This document shows positions 23,906-37,100 of a DNA stretch of 64,000 nucleotides, piece after piece. A program made the position numbers and the translations under genes. The DNA lies in contig NC_052667.1 in assembly GCF_016802725.1 (NCBI RefSeq), positions 5,732,501 through 5,796,500 of the forward strand, given 5' to 3'. The stretch is from Solenopsis invicta. Taxonomy: Eukaryota > Arthropoda > Insecta > Hymenoptera > Formicidae. The notes under the pieces are model-generated. The model had not been told where the DNA came from and made no database searches. It worked only from the letters and a program-made list of their open reading frames with translations. Each line of letters starts with the position of its first letter. The first letter of the stretch is position 1.

Positions 23906-26255
23906 GAAAATAAAATAACAATGGGGGCACTCGAGTAATTCCAAATTTATAGCTTTTGTATATATATTAATTTAATTTGTAATAAAATAATATATTTTTC
24001 ACTGTATTTTATGTATATACTATTATATTATTAGTTATAATCTTAATATTATGCTCTATAACGTAAGAAAAAATTAATGTAGTAATTGTTTTAAAAATTT
24101 ATTGTTTTTCTTTTTTTATTAAAAGAATTGACTCAAATTATTATTTGTATAAGAACAAGGGATTTTTAATTACGAATATAGCATAAATAGAAATCCTGTC
24201 TTGGCCCGAATAAGTTTCTTAATCGTCGCAATTAGATTAGTCGCTCTGCCATCTGGTACTTAATTACACTGCAATTAAATCAACTTCTATTATTGTGTGT
24301 AATATGTAGTCTACCACTGAAATTACCTTGATTTCTTCCAACTTCTACTTTTAAGACATTTCTTGGCATTAAAACGAAGTCGTTCAATTTATCATGCTAA
24401 ATGTAACAAATTGCAAATTGTTAGAAAAAAAATAGCATATTTAAGATCAGATTTATGAATAAGTTAAGCAAGCCTATAACTTCAAGTTCTATAGCTTCAA
24501 GACAAAAACGTTTGCATAATTTTGTGTAAAAAAATATTTATAAAGAATTTATTTTTTACACATAAATACATATAAATGAAACTTACGTATTTTACGAATT
24601 TACATTTATAAATTTGCATTTAAAATTCTTATGTATTGAATTTATTATTATTAGATAGAGATGAAACAATATATCCTCGTTTATATTAACCTTGGCACTG
24701 CAATAAATTTAAACTTACTAAGTTTCGAGAAGCTCTGATAAGTCATAGCGCTATAGTTTATACATGTCAAGTTCCTACGTGACATTGTATTGTGTGGATC
24801 ACAAGCTATTGAAAATAGGTCATAGGGCGCATAAATTTCTAGTGCATCTAAAAAAGAAATGCCGATAGAAAACGTTAACTTTGCCGAGAGTATTAAAATT
24901 ATATTTTTTTATTATTTTAAACTAATTGTTATATACCATGTATTATATTAATTGTACAATATAATAATTTTTTACAATATTTTATATTTAATAACCTAAA
25001 GATTCACATCGATGTGCGGCGTATTGCAGTCATACATATCCACAGGGATACAAAGGGTTCTCGTATTTTGTGATCGTTCGCCGTATTTCATTGTTTCTTA
25101 TCGTGACATTCTAACTATGAAATACGTCACCCGGGAGAATCGTTCTTGCTTATCGTTCTCTCTCTTCGAGAACTATATAGGTATGCAAAGACGTTAATTA
25201 CGTTTGTACTGACAAGATATAATTCACTATGCAGAAACGGAATTTCATCATTCCGTTTGAACAGAAATTTTCATTTTACATTATAATCTCTTGAGTATTT
25301 ATTAGTCGTCTAAATATAACATAAAAAAGCGATTTTTAATTTCTCTAAAAACCTAGTGATAAAGTATACATAAATACATCACAGAGATGGTTATTAATTG
25401 TTATTAACTGAAATTGTTAAGATAAACTGCTTAAGAGATGGAAAATAGTTTGTTAACAAAATTATACGAAGTTTCTACCGCTTTACATTGCACAGAGGAT
25501 GTAATTAATTTACAATCAGAATCTTCAATTAATCTTCGACACGCCCAGCAACGAATTTTATGTCAAGTATGTACCTAACGGTTTAATTATGAATTTCAAT
25601 CGAGCGAGAGGAGGTAATTACGACGAGACAAAAAAAGTAGTTTGTATCCGAGCTTAACACCTGGATAATTATAATACATCAATCCAATCGATACAGTAAT
25701 TATAACGTGAGCAGGCAGGAAAATATCAGTTAAACTGACTGTATTAGATTAATAGAAAAATTATTGCATTATTCAGAGTCTTAATTTTTCATAATACAGT
25801 ACAATGTATAATAAATTGATATAGTTTAAACGTTCTGTTGTTCCTTGCTGCCTGCGAGATCGCCATACCTTTTAATAATTTTTATAAATGTTTATGAGAA
25901 ATATCAATCATCATTTGATGATATTCTAAGTAACAATTTAAAAAGCATGAAACATAATAAAATTTGAATACAAAACGTGTACTAAATTTAATTGTAAAAA
26001 CAAATTTTATTTTTAAATTCATTAACTTTTATTAAATTTTTTTAAAAGAAGAAATGGTTTGTAGATGTACGCTTTTATTAGTTCTGTCTCGCCTCGTTGT
26101 ATCATCCCATCAATATATTTCACGAATAAAAAATCCATTTCATTCTTAATTATATATTACAATATTCTGGTAATACAATTTTAAAAGATTGCCTAGAAAT
26201 AAACGTATCTTGATTTTATATATCGACAATTATACTATGATAGAACAAAGGGTGG
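23906..26255. other. AT-rich intergenic DNA, no gene seen
   Basis: No supported exon, RNA gene or repeat boundary. A short frame at 25,012-25,197 has no recognisable feature. Confidence 0.6.
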
Positions 26256-26681
26256 ACATGTAAAGCTCCGAAAAAAGTGTGTGTGAAGCTGGCATATCAT
26301 TTGATGGAAACTCATTAAACATTAACAGTTCTGGGTTTATTTTCAATAGTTCTACAGTTCCTAATAGATAAAACAAATAGTTCTGGCCCTTAAAGCGAAA
26401 AAAATGCTTAGGACAAAGTGAGATGCCAGGTTTACGCAGCGTCTCCGTTTGTCCTGCGTCATTTTACAAACACAATTCTTGTAGGATTTTAAAAGATCTA
26501 TAGTTCTAGATGAGTTCTAGAAAGAGTTCTAGCGTTTAACATAGTTTATTTAATTAAAAAAAAAATTATTACAAAATATTTTATAATATTACATAATATT
26601 ATAAAATATTTTGTTTCTGAATTCTGTGTACAAAAAAAAATATTTTTCCTCTAATTCTGAACGTATCTAAACGCCTTCCGA
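26256..26681 (+). repeat. Left terminal inverted repeat of the array element
   Basis: Pairs with 30,869-31,270. The best-preserved stretch is about 26,310-26,540, with AGTTCTGG.. and GACAAAGTGAGA.GCCAG words. Divergence between the two TIRs implies age. Confidence 0.75.
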
Positions 26682-27319
26682 AAAGTTCTGGTCGATTAAA
26701 TTATTTATTAATTAGAAAAAAATTGTTACCTTCTGCGAAAGTCGTATATTCGCGCATATGGGTCAGACGCTGGTGTGTATTCCAGAGTTCTGTGTACCAA
26801 AAAATATTTTTCCAATAGTTCTTAACGTATTAAAACGCTTTCCGAAGAGTTGCGATCGATTCTGATATTAATTAATTAACAAAAAATTAATAATTTTTGA
26901 AAAATTTGTATTTCCGCATAGGTGGGTGAGATGCTGGTCTTTTTCGAAGAGTTCTGTGTACGAAAAAATATTTTTCCTACAGTTCTCAACATATTAAAGC
27001 GCCTTCCGAAGAGTTGCAATCGATTCCGATATTAGTTAATCAACAAAAAATTAATAACTTTTGAAAAAGCCGATTTTTTGCATATATGGGTGAGATGCTG
27101 GTCTTTTTCGAACAGTTCTGTGTACGAAAAAATATTTTTCCTACAGTTCTCAACATATTAAAGCGCCTTCCGAAGAGTTGCGGTCGATTCCGATATTAGT
27201 TAATCAACAAAAAATTAATAACTTTCGAAAAAGCCGATTTTTTGCATATATGGGTGAGATGCTGGTCTTTTTCGAAGAGTTCAGTGTACGAAAAAATATT
27301 TTTCGTACAGTTCTCAACA
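26682..27319 (+). repeat. 164-bp tandem array, left part
   Basis: About four monomers. Each contains CTTCCGAAGAGTTG, TCGATTC.GATATTAGTTAA, AACAAAAAATTAATAA, GGGTGAGATGCTGGTCTTTT and GAGTTCTGTGTACGAAAAAA. Spacing between equivalent points is about 164 bp. The outermost monomers are the most diverged. The frame open across monomers is an array artefact. Confidence 0.9.
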
Positions 27320-28120
27320 TACACTACTCAAAAAAAAATAGGGAACACTTTCCAGACACCAAAAATTAGGCTATTTTCAAATGACTGTAACTCGGTGAAA
27401 AATCATCGTAAATAAAAAATAAAAAAAGCATTTTGAAGCTTGAAGATCGAGCTTTAACGTTCTACCAGCAGATTTTCAAAATTCTTTTAACTTGTCTTAT
27501 GCAGTAAAAAAGCACACCTTGTTTTGTTCGTTAAAATTTCGTATTTTTGACACTTTGCAGATCGACCAACAAACTTTTTTCGAATAATTCAAGTAAAATT
27601 TCATAAACTACAACATTTTACCTACAAAATGCTTTTTTAAAAATTTCTCTACGATTTTTTTTGACCGAGTTACGCAACTTTGAAGCTAAACCTGCATTTT
27701 TTACAAATGATATCCGTACTCCGTGAAAAATCATCGTAGACAAAAAATTAAAAAACCATTTTAAAGCTCGAAGTTTCAGCTTTAACATGTTATCAATAAT
27801 TTTCAAAAATTTTTTCAATTTCTTAGTACTATGCCCCAAAAAAGATACACTGTTTTTTCCTTGAAATTACGTATTTTTAATAGCCTGTAGCTCAATAAAA
27901 AATTTTTTCTTGACAAATCCAATGCAAGTGCCATAAAGAATGACATTTTGTCTATAAAATGCTTTTTTATAATTTTTTCTACGATTTTTTTTGACCGAGT
28001 TACAAGACTTCGAAGAAACACATTTTTTACGATACATTTTTTTGAAAAATGACGTCTACCGCCGACATTAGCATTACCCAATGTGTACCACGTGGAGGTT
28101 GCCGGTCGGATTTTTGCACA

Positions 28121-28123
<3 letters not shown>

Positions 28124-28201
<78 letters not shown>

Positions 28202-28260
28202 CGTGTGTGTGCGTGCGTGCATGCGCGCGTGCGTGTGCGTGTGCGTGGGTGTGTATGTGT
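28124..28260 (+). repeat. (GT)n/(TGCG)n microsatellite
   Basis: A long GT run with later GCGTGC interruptions, in the left arm of the fold-back element. The right-arm counterpart is the shorter CA run at about 29,180-29,240. The Cys-Val frames through it are artefacts. Confidence 0.95.
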
Positions 28261-28371
28261 GTGTATCACAGCAGAGATAAGGACCCCACAGTTCGTCACT
28301 TCTGCGGTATTTAATGACTCCAAACCCTCTCTGCTGTGTGTGTGTGTGTATGCGCGCGCGCGCATGAGTGT

Positions 28372-28840
28372 TCAATAGTGTGTATTTCCTCCTCTCTGAT
28401 CAATTACTGCTTGCAAGGCTTCTCGCATATTTATACATCTTGCAATACGATCTTGCGGAATGTTGTGCCAAATTTTCGTTAAAATTTCTCCCAATTCTTC
28501 TAAATTTTGCGGCTGTTCTTCGCAACGCCTTAATCGTCGTTCCATTTTATCCCAAATGTGCTTGATTGGATTTAAGTCCGGGCTATTGGCGAGATGATTT
28601 AACAGTCTAGTTGCGTGTCGTTCAAAAAAACGTTGCGTTATATTCGCCGTATGAGGTCGAGCGTTGTCCTGCATGAAAATAAAGTTCCGACAGGTTCAAT
28701 TTAATTGCAAAACGTGTGGTCGTAGAATATCGTTGATATAACGAACACCCGTCATTGCCGGAGGTGGCAGGATCACTAGATCACTTTGTCTTGTAAGTGA
28801 TATACACCCCCTCCCCCCATTACGGAACCGCCGTTGTAAG
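28372..28840 (-). pseudogene. Tc1-family transposase remnant (DDE C-terminal half)
   Basis: On the - strand the last 100 codons (28,674 to 28,372) read as the C-terminal part of a Tc1/IS630-type DDE transposase: MQDNARPHTA at the second catalytic Asp, then SPDLNPIKHIWD, EL..I...W..IPQ and a terminal stop. Upstream, matching sequence (PPPAMTGVRYIN-type, and a SYNGGSVM block) lies in other phases. The breaks are an in-frame stop just before the MQDN block and a shift at a G-run near 28,815. N-terminal DNA-binding and first-Asp regions are missing. Confidence 0.9.
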
Positions 28841-28892
28841 ATCGTACTGGCATAACGCAACGTCGATCATAGCGTTTATTTCGTCGACGCCA

Positions 28893-29064
28893 AGAACGAT
28901 GATTAAGGCGTCGCGAAGAACAGCCACAAAATTTAGAAGAATTGGGAGAAATTTTAACGAAAATTTGGCACAACATTCCGCAAGATCGTATTGCAAGATG
29001 TATAAATATGCGAGAACGCTTGCAAGCAGTAATTGATCAGAGAGGAGGAAATACACACTATTGA
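28893..29064 (+). pseudogene. Second, inverted transposase C-terminal fragment
   Basis: On the + strand the last roughly 50 codons of the same transposase reappear (EEL..ILTKIWHNIPQDRIAR to the GGNTHY stop), as part of the right arm. It starts abruptly at the arm's inner end. One residue difference from the left copy (ERLQ against EALQ) shows they have diverged little. Confidence 0.9.
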
Positions 29065-29204
29065 ACACTCATGCGCGCGCGCGCATACACACACACACAC
29101 AGCAGAAAGGGTTTGGAGTCATTAAATATCGCAGAAGTCACGAACTGTGGGATCCTTATCTCTGCTGTGATACACATATGCACACGCACGCGCGCACACA
29201 CGCA

Positions 29205-29239
<35 letters not shown>

Positions 29240-30047
29240 GATGTGCAAAAATCCGACCGGCAACCTCCACGTGGTGCACATTGGGTAATGCTAATGTCGG
29301 CGGTAGACGTCATTTTTCAAAAAAATGTACTGTAAAAAATGTGTTTCTTCGAAGTCTTGTAACTCGGTCAAAAAAAATCGTAGAAAAAACTTTAAAAAAA
29401 GCATTTTGTAGAGAAAATGTCATACTTTATGGCACTTGCATTGGATTTGTCGAGAAAAAATTTTTTATTGAGCTACAGGCTATTAAAAATACGTAATTTC
29501 AAGGAAAAAACAGTGTATCTTTTTTGGGGCATAGTACTAAGAAATTGAAAAAATTTTTGAAAATTATTGATAACATGTTAAAGCTGAAACTTCGAGCTTT
29601 AAAATGGTTTTTTAATTTTTTGTCTACGATGATTTTTCACGGAGTACGGATAGCATTTGTAAAAAATGCAGGTTTAGCTTTAAAGTTGCGTAACTCGATT
29701 TAAAAAAATCGTAAAGAAATTTTAAAAAAAGCGTTTTGTAGGCAAAATGTTGTAGTTTATGAAGCTTTATTTGAATTATTCGAAAAAGATTTGTTGGTCG
29801 AGCTGCAAAGTGTCAAAAATACAAAATTTTAAGGAACAAAACAGGGTGTGCTTTTTTACTGCATAAGACAAGGAAGTTAAAAGAATTTTGAAAATCTGCT
29901 GGTAGAACGTTAAAGCTCGATCTTCAAGCTTCAAAATGCTTTTTTTATTTTTTATCTACGATGATTTTTCACCGAGTTACAGTCATTTGAAAATAGCCTA
30001 ATTTTTGGTGTCTGAAAAGTGTTCCCTATTTTTTTTTGAGTAGTGTA

Positions 30048-30868
30048 TTAAAGCGCCTTCCGAAGAGTTGCGGTCGATTCCGATATTAGTTAATCAACAA
30101 AAAATTAATAACTTTCGAAAAAGCTGATTTTTTGCATATATGGGTGAGATGCTGGTCTTTTTCGAAGAGTTCTATGTATTAAAAAATATTTTTCCTACAG
30201 TTCTGAACATATTAAAGCGTCTTCCGAAGAGTTGCGGTCGATTCCGATATTAGTTAATCAACAAAAAATTAATAACTTTCGAAAAAGCCGATTTTTTGCA
30301 TATATGGGTGAGATGCTGGTCTTTTTCGAAGAGTTCTGTGTACGAAAAAATATTTTTCGTACAGTTCTCAACATATTAAAGCGCCTTCCGAAGAGTTGCG
30401 GTCGATTCCGATATTAGTTAATCAACAAAAAATTAATAACTTTCGAAAAAGCTGATTTTTTGCATATATGGTTGAGATGCTGGTCTTTTTCGAAGAGTTC
30501 TGTGTATTAAAAAATATTTTTCCTACAGTTCTGAACATATTAAAGCGTCTTCCGAAGAGTTGCGGTCGATTCCGATATTAGTTAATCAACAAAAAATTAA
30601 TAACTTTCGAAAAAGCCGATTTTTTGCATATATGGGTGAGATGCTGGTCTTTTTCGAAGAGTTCTGTGTATTAAAAAATATTTTTCCTACAGTTCTGAAC
30701 ATATTAAAGCGTCTTCCGAAGAGTTGCGGTCGATTCCGATATTAGTTAATCAACAAAAAATTAATAACTTTTGAAAAAGCCGATTTTTTGCATGTATGGG
30801 TGAGATGCTGGTCTTTTTCGAAGAGTTCTGTGTACGAAAAAATATTTTTCCTGTAATTTTGAACGTTA
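30048..30868 (+). repeat. 164-bp tandem array, right part
   Basis: About five monomers continuing the array interrupted at 27,320. Neighbouring monomers alternate between GTGTACGAAAAAA and GTGTATTAAAAAA variants, pointing to higher-order (two-monomer) amplification. The last monomer grades into the right TIR near 30,850. Confidence 0.9.
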
Positions 30869-31270
30869 CCGAGGAAGGCGTTTAAATACGTTCGGAACTG
30901 AAGGAAGAATATTTGTTTGTTCACGGAACTTTATTATGTAATGTTATAAAATAAATATTTTATAATAATTTTTTTTTTTTTTAATTAATAAATTATGTTA
31001 AACGCTAGAATTTTTTTTAGAACGTATTTAGAACTATAGATCTTTTAAAATCTTACAAGAATTGTGTCTGAAAAATGACGCAGGCAAACTGGGACGCTGC
31101 GTGAATCTGGCGTCTCACTTTGTCCTATGCGTTTTTTTATGCTTTAGAGGCCAGAATTATTTGTTTTATCTATCAGGAACTGTAGAACTATTGAAAATAA
31201 ATCCAGAACTGTCAATGTTTAGTGAGTTTCCACCAAATAATATGTTTCACACACACGAAAAAACATGTGC
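30869..31270 (-). repeat. Right terminal inverted repeat of the array element
   Basis: Inverted copy of 26,256-26,681. It contains AAACGCTAGAA, AACTATAGATCTTTTAAAAT and GAACTGTAGAACTATTGAAA, all complementary to left-TIR words. Confidence 0.75.
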
Positions 31271-34115
31271 TGAAATTTGAAATCTCTTATATTATTCCGA
31301 GAAATCTTTGGAAAATTCAAATTCTGAAATTTAAGAAACGAGACAATGTCCCTAAAAGTAATAATCTTGGAATATAAGAACTAAGACAATGACCAGAAAA
31401 ATTATTAACGAAAATGAACATATCGAGATAGCACTACGTATCTTGAAATTCAAGAGAAAGAGAGAGAAAGTGGACAAAATATTTCAGAATATCATGTTAT
31501 ACATAATAATAATAATAAAGAATAATAATTTCAGAATTACATATATAATGATAAAAATAATAATGACTTAATAATATTACTTATAAAAACATCCGTAGGT
31601 CAAAATTATCTGCAGAGACGTATCTAAGTTCTCTTGGGTCCTTAGTAAAAAGCCGTTTGTATTAAACTTTCGTAAAATTAGAGAACATTTATTTTATCTA
31701 ACAAAATATTTTTTAGAAGTTTCTCTCTTTTTCTCTGTCACACACATACAGAATACTTGATTGAGATTTACAGAATCATTCTATTTTAAACGATTCGGTT
31801 ATGATATTGTCAAATTGGATTGGGATTGTTATTAAAGCAATTGGATGAATTATTTACAACATACAATTATAATAGCTTTAATATCTTATAATAGCTTACT
31901 ATATAAATAGAATTAAAGAACATAACTAAAATTAAAAAGTTAAAAAAGATTTATAATATCCTATAATATAAATGGAATTAAAAAAAGACCGGACGATTAT
32001 CATAATTTTATTAAATCCAAAGCGAAGAACTAAAGAAAACTATTCGTTCCTTTCGCGATTTGTTTCTTCGCGTTGTTGCACAGGTTATCTGTACAACTGG
32101 CAGAATGTTGCAATCACGCGAGGGACAAGAGGAACATATCGGGCGAGCCGGAACTGTTGCTAATCGCCGCCGAAATCTCGAATTAATGGCACGAAAGCCG
32201 CGCGCGGAATTTGGGATTGGTGGTGCACAACGCCTAACGCGGCAAAAACGTTCGCCGTCTCGTTCACCATTCGCATACACATCGAAACGATAAATGCTAC
32301 TGCGCTCTGGTGCATACGCCTCGATACGTTTTATGCAAATATCGCAGCTGCGCTGCTATATGGAGTTATCGGTAAATTCACGCATGTCACTGCGCGAATC
32401 GCAACGATTTCGAAAATTCAGCGAGAATTGCTCTGTTAAATTTTATTGAATATCTTATAAAAATAAAAATTTAATAGGCACGTTTTAGTGCTTCTTAAAA
32501 TATAAATATTGGCACTTGCTCAAGGAACTCTCGTTAAACCTTTGTTACACGAATTTTTCTATTGAACCTATTTTACTGAATTTTAATATATGAAGGTTTT
32601 TGGAGTTGCTGATTATAAATCCGAAGTCAAAATTTATAAAATCAAAATAGCGGATTTATATAGATATTCTTTCTTATAAGATGTGGGAAAGAGGTAAATA
32701 TTTTTAAATAATTTTTTCAAACTATTCTTAATGTAGTCAAATAGAGGTAAGGTATTTTTATTATAAAATTTTTGTGTAAAATATTTTTTGATATTTTGAA
32801 TGTACAATTTTTTTATTTTTTAAGATATTTAAAAAAATTTTTAATGAAACCATTTTATATGAAAGAAATGATTTTATTCCTTAAAATCATTTTTTCGTCA
32901 CGATTATTTCTACATTTATTTATTTATTTATTTCACCTATGTGCATGTAAAGTTTCATTAAAGTCAGAATTCAACATGTTTTGATAGTCTGCATTTTGAA
33001 TCTGCTATTTAAAATTTTGCAGTTATGAATGCAGATTTGAAATTAGCGATCGAAAACGTTAATGTAGCAATTTTATTAGTACATATGTTTATTATCGTTT
33101 TTATCCGAGCATGAATTTTTTATAAAAAAAAAAATGTTCTAAGTTTGACCTTTTGTTTCTAACTAATAATTAATGCAAAATAATTGCACATTTTCATGAT
33201 TCATATATACACATGAGTCTTGGAAATATAATGATATCAGATATGTAAAAACATACAAAAGCTGCGGCGAAATGTGTCTCTTGCAGAGAACACTGCAACA
33301 AAGAGTTAACCACCACCAGATATTTATATAAAAAATTATTAATTAACTAATACATAATTATTAATTAAATAATTATGTAATTACTAATTAAATTCAGGAT
33401 TATTATAATTTTATTTTAGTATGTCAGTATTTTACAAAAATACTGACATTTAATTTTATTATTGACAGAAAAGTTTCAGGCCGTAATATGATGAGTATTT
33501 ATATTAATAACTTTATTGCAAATGCAGTATATAAGTTTATTACACGTATAAAGTTTTTTATTTAACAAGGTTGACGCACCGAGTTATGAGTAGTTATAAA
33601 GAAAAAGGAAAATATAAAATATATGCTCAAAAAGTAAAGTGTCAGTAATATTGTAAAATGAAATACTCATAAAATAATAAAAAGATAAGATGTACATATA
33701 ATAAAAAAGAATTTATATGAGCACTGGATAAAACTGTGAGACTCGGTTAATCGAGCGACAGCAAGTTAAAATATTTAATTGCAATAGGAGAAGACAGCAC
33801 GGAATATTGTGGCTCGACGTAGTGGACAGGATAATAAGATCTGGTAACGAGTTTTAGAAAATTAATCGGAAAAGAAAATTAAAAGTTAAATGATCTACCT
33901 CAAATGTAACAGTTGCGCGAAAAGGAAATGAAACGCTAACGTAGTTGCCTATCAAACGCGTTTGAGAATTACAGACCTTGATAAAATACTCGGTAATTAG
34001 CAGTCAACCCTTACGAGTCATTAGGTCTAAAAGTTTCCTATTTTCCACCGGGAAACTCGAGAGAGAAACCGGAGCGCCATCCCCGTCTATTGATCGGTCA
34101 CTGACTCCGCTCAAC
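31271..34115. other. Intergenic; GC-rich patch at 32,040-32,420
   Basis: Mostly AT-rich with no gene. The patch around 32,040-32,420 is richer in GC and CpG. One frame there has a plausible short peptide ending TAA near 32,185, but no splice or homology support. A (TTTA)n run lies near 32,920. A small perfect hairpin (GTCAGTATTTT against AAAATACTGAC) is at about 33,424-33,450. Confidence 0.5.
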
Positions 34116-37100
34116 ATGGCGGCGGGGATGGTATTCGCGCTCAGCCTGATCCTCGTCATCGGCCACCTTCAGGAAGGACCGGGATCCCTCGCGAAGACCT
34201 TCACGTTCCCGGAATACCCGTACAAGGAAACCACGAAGAACGTAAGTCGTCTATATTGTTCATCAGAGTCCTCCACGACGAGTGGTACCTGCTGAACGCT
34301 GATACAGGTTATGGAGAGCGACCCTTATTTAGGGGTGGCAGTTTTACGACGTTAGGGACGATAGCGTTAACCCTAAGCCGGTTTGCTGAACCAATTTTCG
34401 CCCTAAGAACAAACTTAGAGTCTGTCTTTACACGTGATCACTAATTAATTGGCTGTAAGATATCTTTTTGGTTCAACCTGCATAAATGAAAAATAAACTA
34501 TTATATTGGAAGGTCCGAATTTACGTAAAAAGCTGTATTTCCGCCTGATAATAAATAAATATAAATTTGAAAACGTGATAAGGGAAACGTTACGTGGTTA
34601 TTACTTACAGCCGGGGGAGTAAAATCAGAGCGAGGAAGCAATTTAGTGTAGAATTCGGATGAATCGATGTGACATTAACTCTGAGAGAGATTTAGCTAAA
34701 GGTCAAAGTGTATGTGTACATACTCGAAAGTAACTACGAATATTTGCATTTGGAACAACGGCACGTGTCCATCATAATTTGACTTACAAGTAAACCTAAA
34801 AGTGTGTCACTCGTCGAATTTATTGAAACTCAATGTAATTGTAGAGTGATAGAAAATAACAATTTTTTTCATTGGCAATCGAGCATGTAAAAGGTTAAAT
34901 TAGTCCTCGAATACATCCCATTTTGTTTTTGAATAATATTTTTTTAACAAAAGATAAAAATAAAACTTTATAAACAGAAATATAAAGTAGAAAGTGTTTT
35001 TTATTTGATGGTATAACAATTTTTATAATATTATTTCGTATTTTGTAATAATCAAAATGTTTTTATAAAATAATCCAAAACAATAAACTAAGTAATAAAA
35101 TATCTTTTTATGATTAAACAACAAAATTTATAAAATTTAAAAAACTAGCATTAAATTCTCCTACTTTATACGTTTTTTTTGGTACTTTATTAGTGGATCT
35201 GTCGCGTCAAACGCTATTTTTTCTACCTTAAGATATTTAAAAAAAACTATGCAAAAATTCATGAAACGTCTGCCAATATTGTAGTTGAAGATTTTATTAA
35301 TTATCGTCCATTCTCATGGAAAGGTAATCCGCTTTACGCTGCACAACGATTTTATGTTTCAAATCGCATTATGAGAAAAATATGAAATTGCAAAATAGTA
35401 ACAAAACAGTTTTTAAAAAGTTATTTTAAAAAGCTACAAACAAGTAAAATGATTTTATATGATCTAATAATATTATAATATACTCACTATTGTTTCAACT
35501 ATGCAATGTGCAAGAGAAAATTATGCACATTTTATTTTTGTCTTTCACACACAAGAATTCGTTTTTAGCAGATTTTATATTTTAAAAAAATCTACGAATA
35601 TATACATTATAGATTTTAATTTTTTTAATCATCTAAGCAGATTACGTTTTTATCAGTATTAATACAGTGAAGTTTAGTTTCTAAGAAATACGGTAGGTAT
35701 TGCTTTAGAGAGGCAGAAATAGGGGTAGGAATGGGCAGAATTTCAAAAGCTTTTTACTGGGATAAAAATTAATTTTTTGCAAATAAAAAACAAAAATTTA
35801 GCTAATTTTTTATTTAAAAAAAATACGTGTTTATTATTTTTTATTCTACCAGTATGTCGAGTTTCAGCAAATTCGGTGAATTTAAAAATAGGTTTACTTG
35901 TTAGGGATCAAAACATTTCACAAGATATTTTCGTCAAACTTGATCAACAGAGACTACAAAAATTATTGTTAAAATCTCTTTATTAAAAAAAATTAAAAAA
36001 AGCCGTGTAACAAGTTGTAAAAGGATGTATCGGAATTGTTACGTATAATTAAAAGCGATTCGCTCGCGACGAGGAAGAACGGTGGAAAATTTTGTCCGAG
36101 AAAGATTTCTTCACAAATTTAATTTTACCGGTGATCTATTGCCAGTATCCTAAAGGCGAAGCTCACTATCGCAAACGTATTCTCACGACCGTGTCTTCCA
36201 AATGAAATAAGAGAACGTTATGTGTATCCTTCTGTATTACTCTCGACAATCATTCCCCTACGAAGATCTCTCCGAGAGGCTTTTATTTGCGAGGAGAAAG
36301 GCAGACGCGCGGAGTTATTCGCGAAGGAAATTTTCAAGGCGCATGGATGCGCCGTGCTGTGTAAGTCGCATTGGGTCTAATTGGGGTTAATCTTTCGACG
36401 TGCACAAATCAATTGTTGCATTCCGCTTTATCCCGCGGTGGCGCGGAATGTAAAGCGTCTCTCGTTTCATTGATACCGCCGTGCAAACCGACAAAATAAT
36501 TTTCTCGCGTAAAATAAACATTAATAAACATTCGCGTTCCGCCCCGGATTTAACAAAATCCATTTGCGATGTTTTATACCGAAATAATCGACTCGCGTGA
36601 TTTATTTTGGGGAAATATGCAAAATGGAAAGTTCGAGAGAGATGCATTTTCGATTTATTTATATTGCTATTGAAACCTTTGTGTGTGCTTAAACGTTTGT
36701 AACGTAGCAAGGGGACGATATTCGCGGAGACCGTTGTAGCGATCGGTAAATTCTGCTGCAGGAACTTCTCTTCAGACAATTCGAGCAGGCATGCGAGGAG
36801 AGCGGCGCTTGCAAGATGCTATCGCAGCACAGAAGCGACAGCGTCGCCAAAACACGATGCATCCGGGAATGCGTATCGCCGTCTTGTTACAAGGAGATCT
36901 ATTTATTCGATCAGGTATATGGCGGAACACCAATTCCGTTAATTGCGTTTAGTTACTATGTCGCTTTGCATGCTGTACATCTAGTACTACAGTATTCGGC
37001 ATGCGAATTCACTCCTGTGCACGGTAACGAAACGATGAACGCATTTCAGTTGGAGGAGGGCGAGATTGACGTGAGATTAAATTCCTTCAAGGGCTGCTTC

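Larger units (their letters stand above)
27322..30045. mobile_element. Fold-back Tc1-type element, TA-flanked
   Basis: Ends are CACTACTCAAAAAAAAATAG and its complement, flanked by TA at 27,320-27,321 and 30,046-30,047. Removing the element restores a normal array monomer (CTCAACA-TA-TTAAAGCG). The inverted arms are about 1.2 kb each (to about 28,542 and from about 28,893). They include the 3' part of a Tc1-family transposase in both arms, so the element is a rearranged head-to-head derivative around a 350-bp single-copy centre. Each arm also has a GT/CA microsatellite. It is not capable of self-mobilisation. Confidence 0.92.
26256..31270. mobile_element. TIR element with internal tandem array, carrying a nested Tc1 insertion
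   Basis: Terminal inverted repeats of roughly 0.4 kb (26,256-26,681 and 30,869-31,270) enclose an array of about 164-bp monomers. Paired landmarks include GTGTGTGAA, TTTGTCCT, GAACTGTAGAACTATTGAAA, AGATCTATAGTTCTA and GAACGTAT.TAAACGCCTTCC. Without the 2.7-kb Tc1-type insertion the element is about 2.3 kb. No transposase of its own is visible. Monomers share their ATTTTTCC..AACGTAT..CGCCTTCCGAA segment with the inner end of the TIRs, so the array probably grew by copying the TIR's inner edge. Superfamily undetermined. Confidence 0.75.

Noticed and set aside
28049..28378. Cys-Val-rich and Thr-His-rich frames
   Set aside because: Pure translations of the GT/CA microsatellite.
27178..30924. Repeated 60-codon frames starting MRSIPILVNQQ
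   Set aside because: They recur every 164 bp, so they are the tandem monomer read in frame, not genes.
26256..31270. CRISPR-like regular repeat array
   Set aside because: Monomers are contiguous 164-bp repeats without unique spacers, in a eukaryotic genome, flanked by transposon TIRs.
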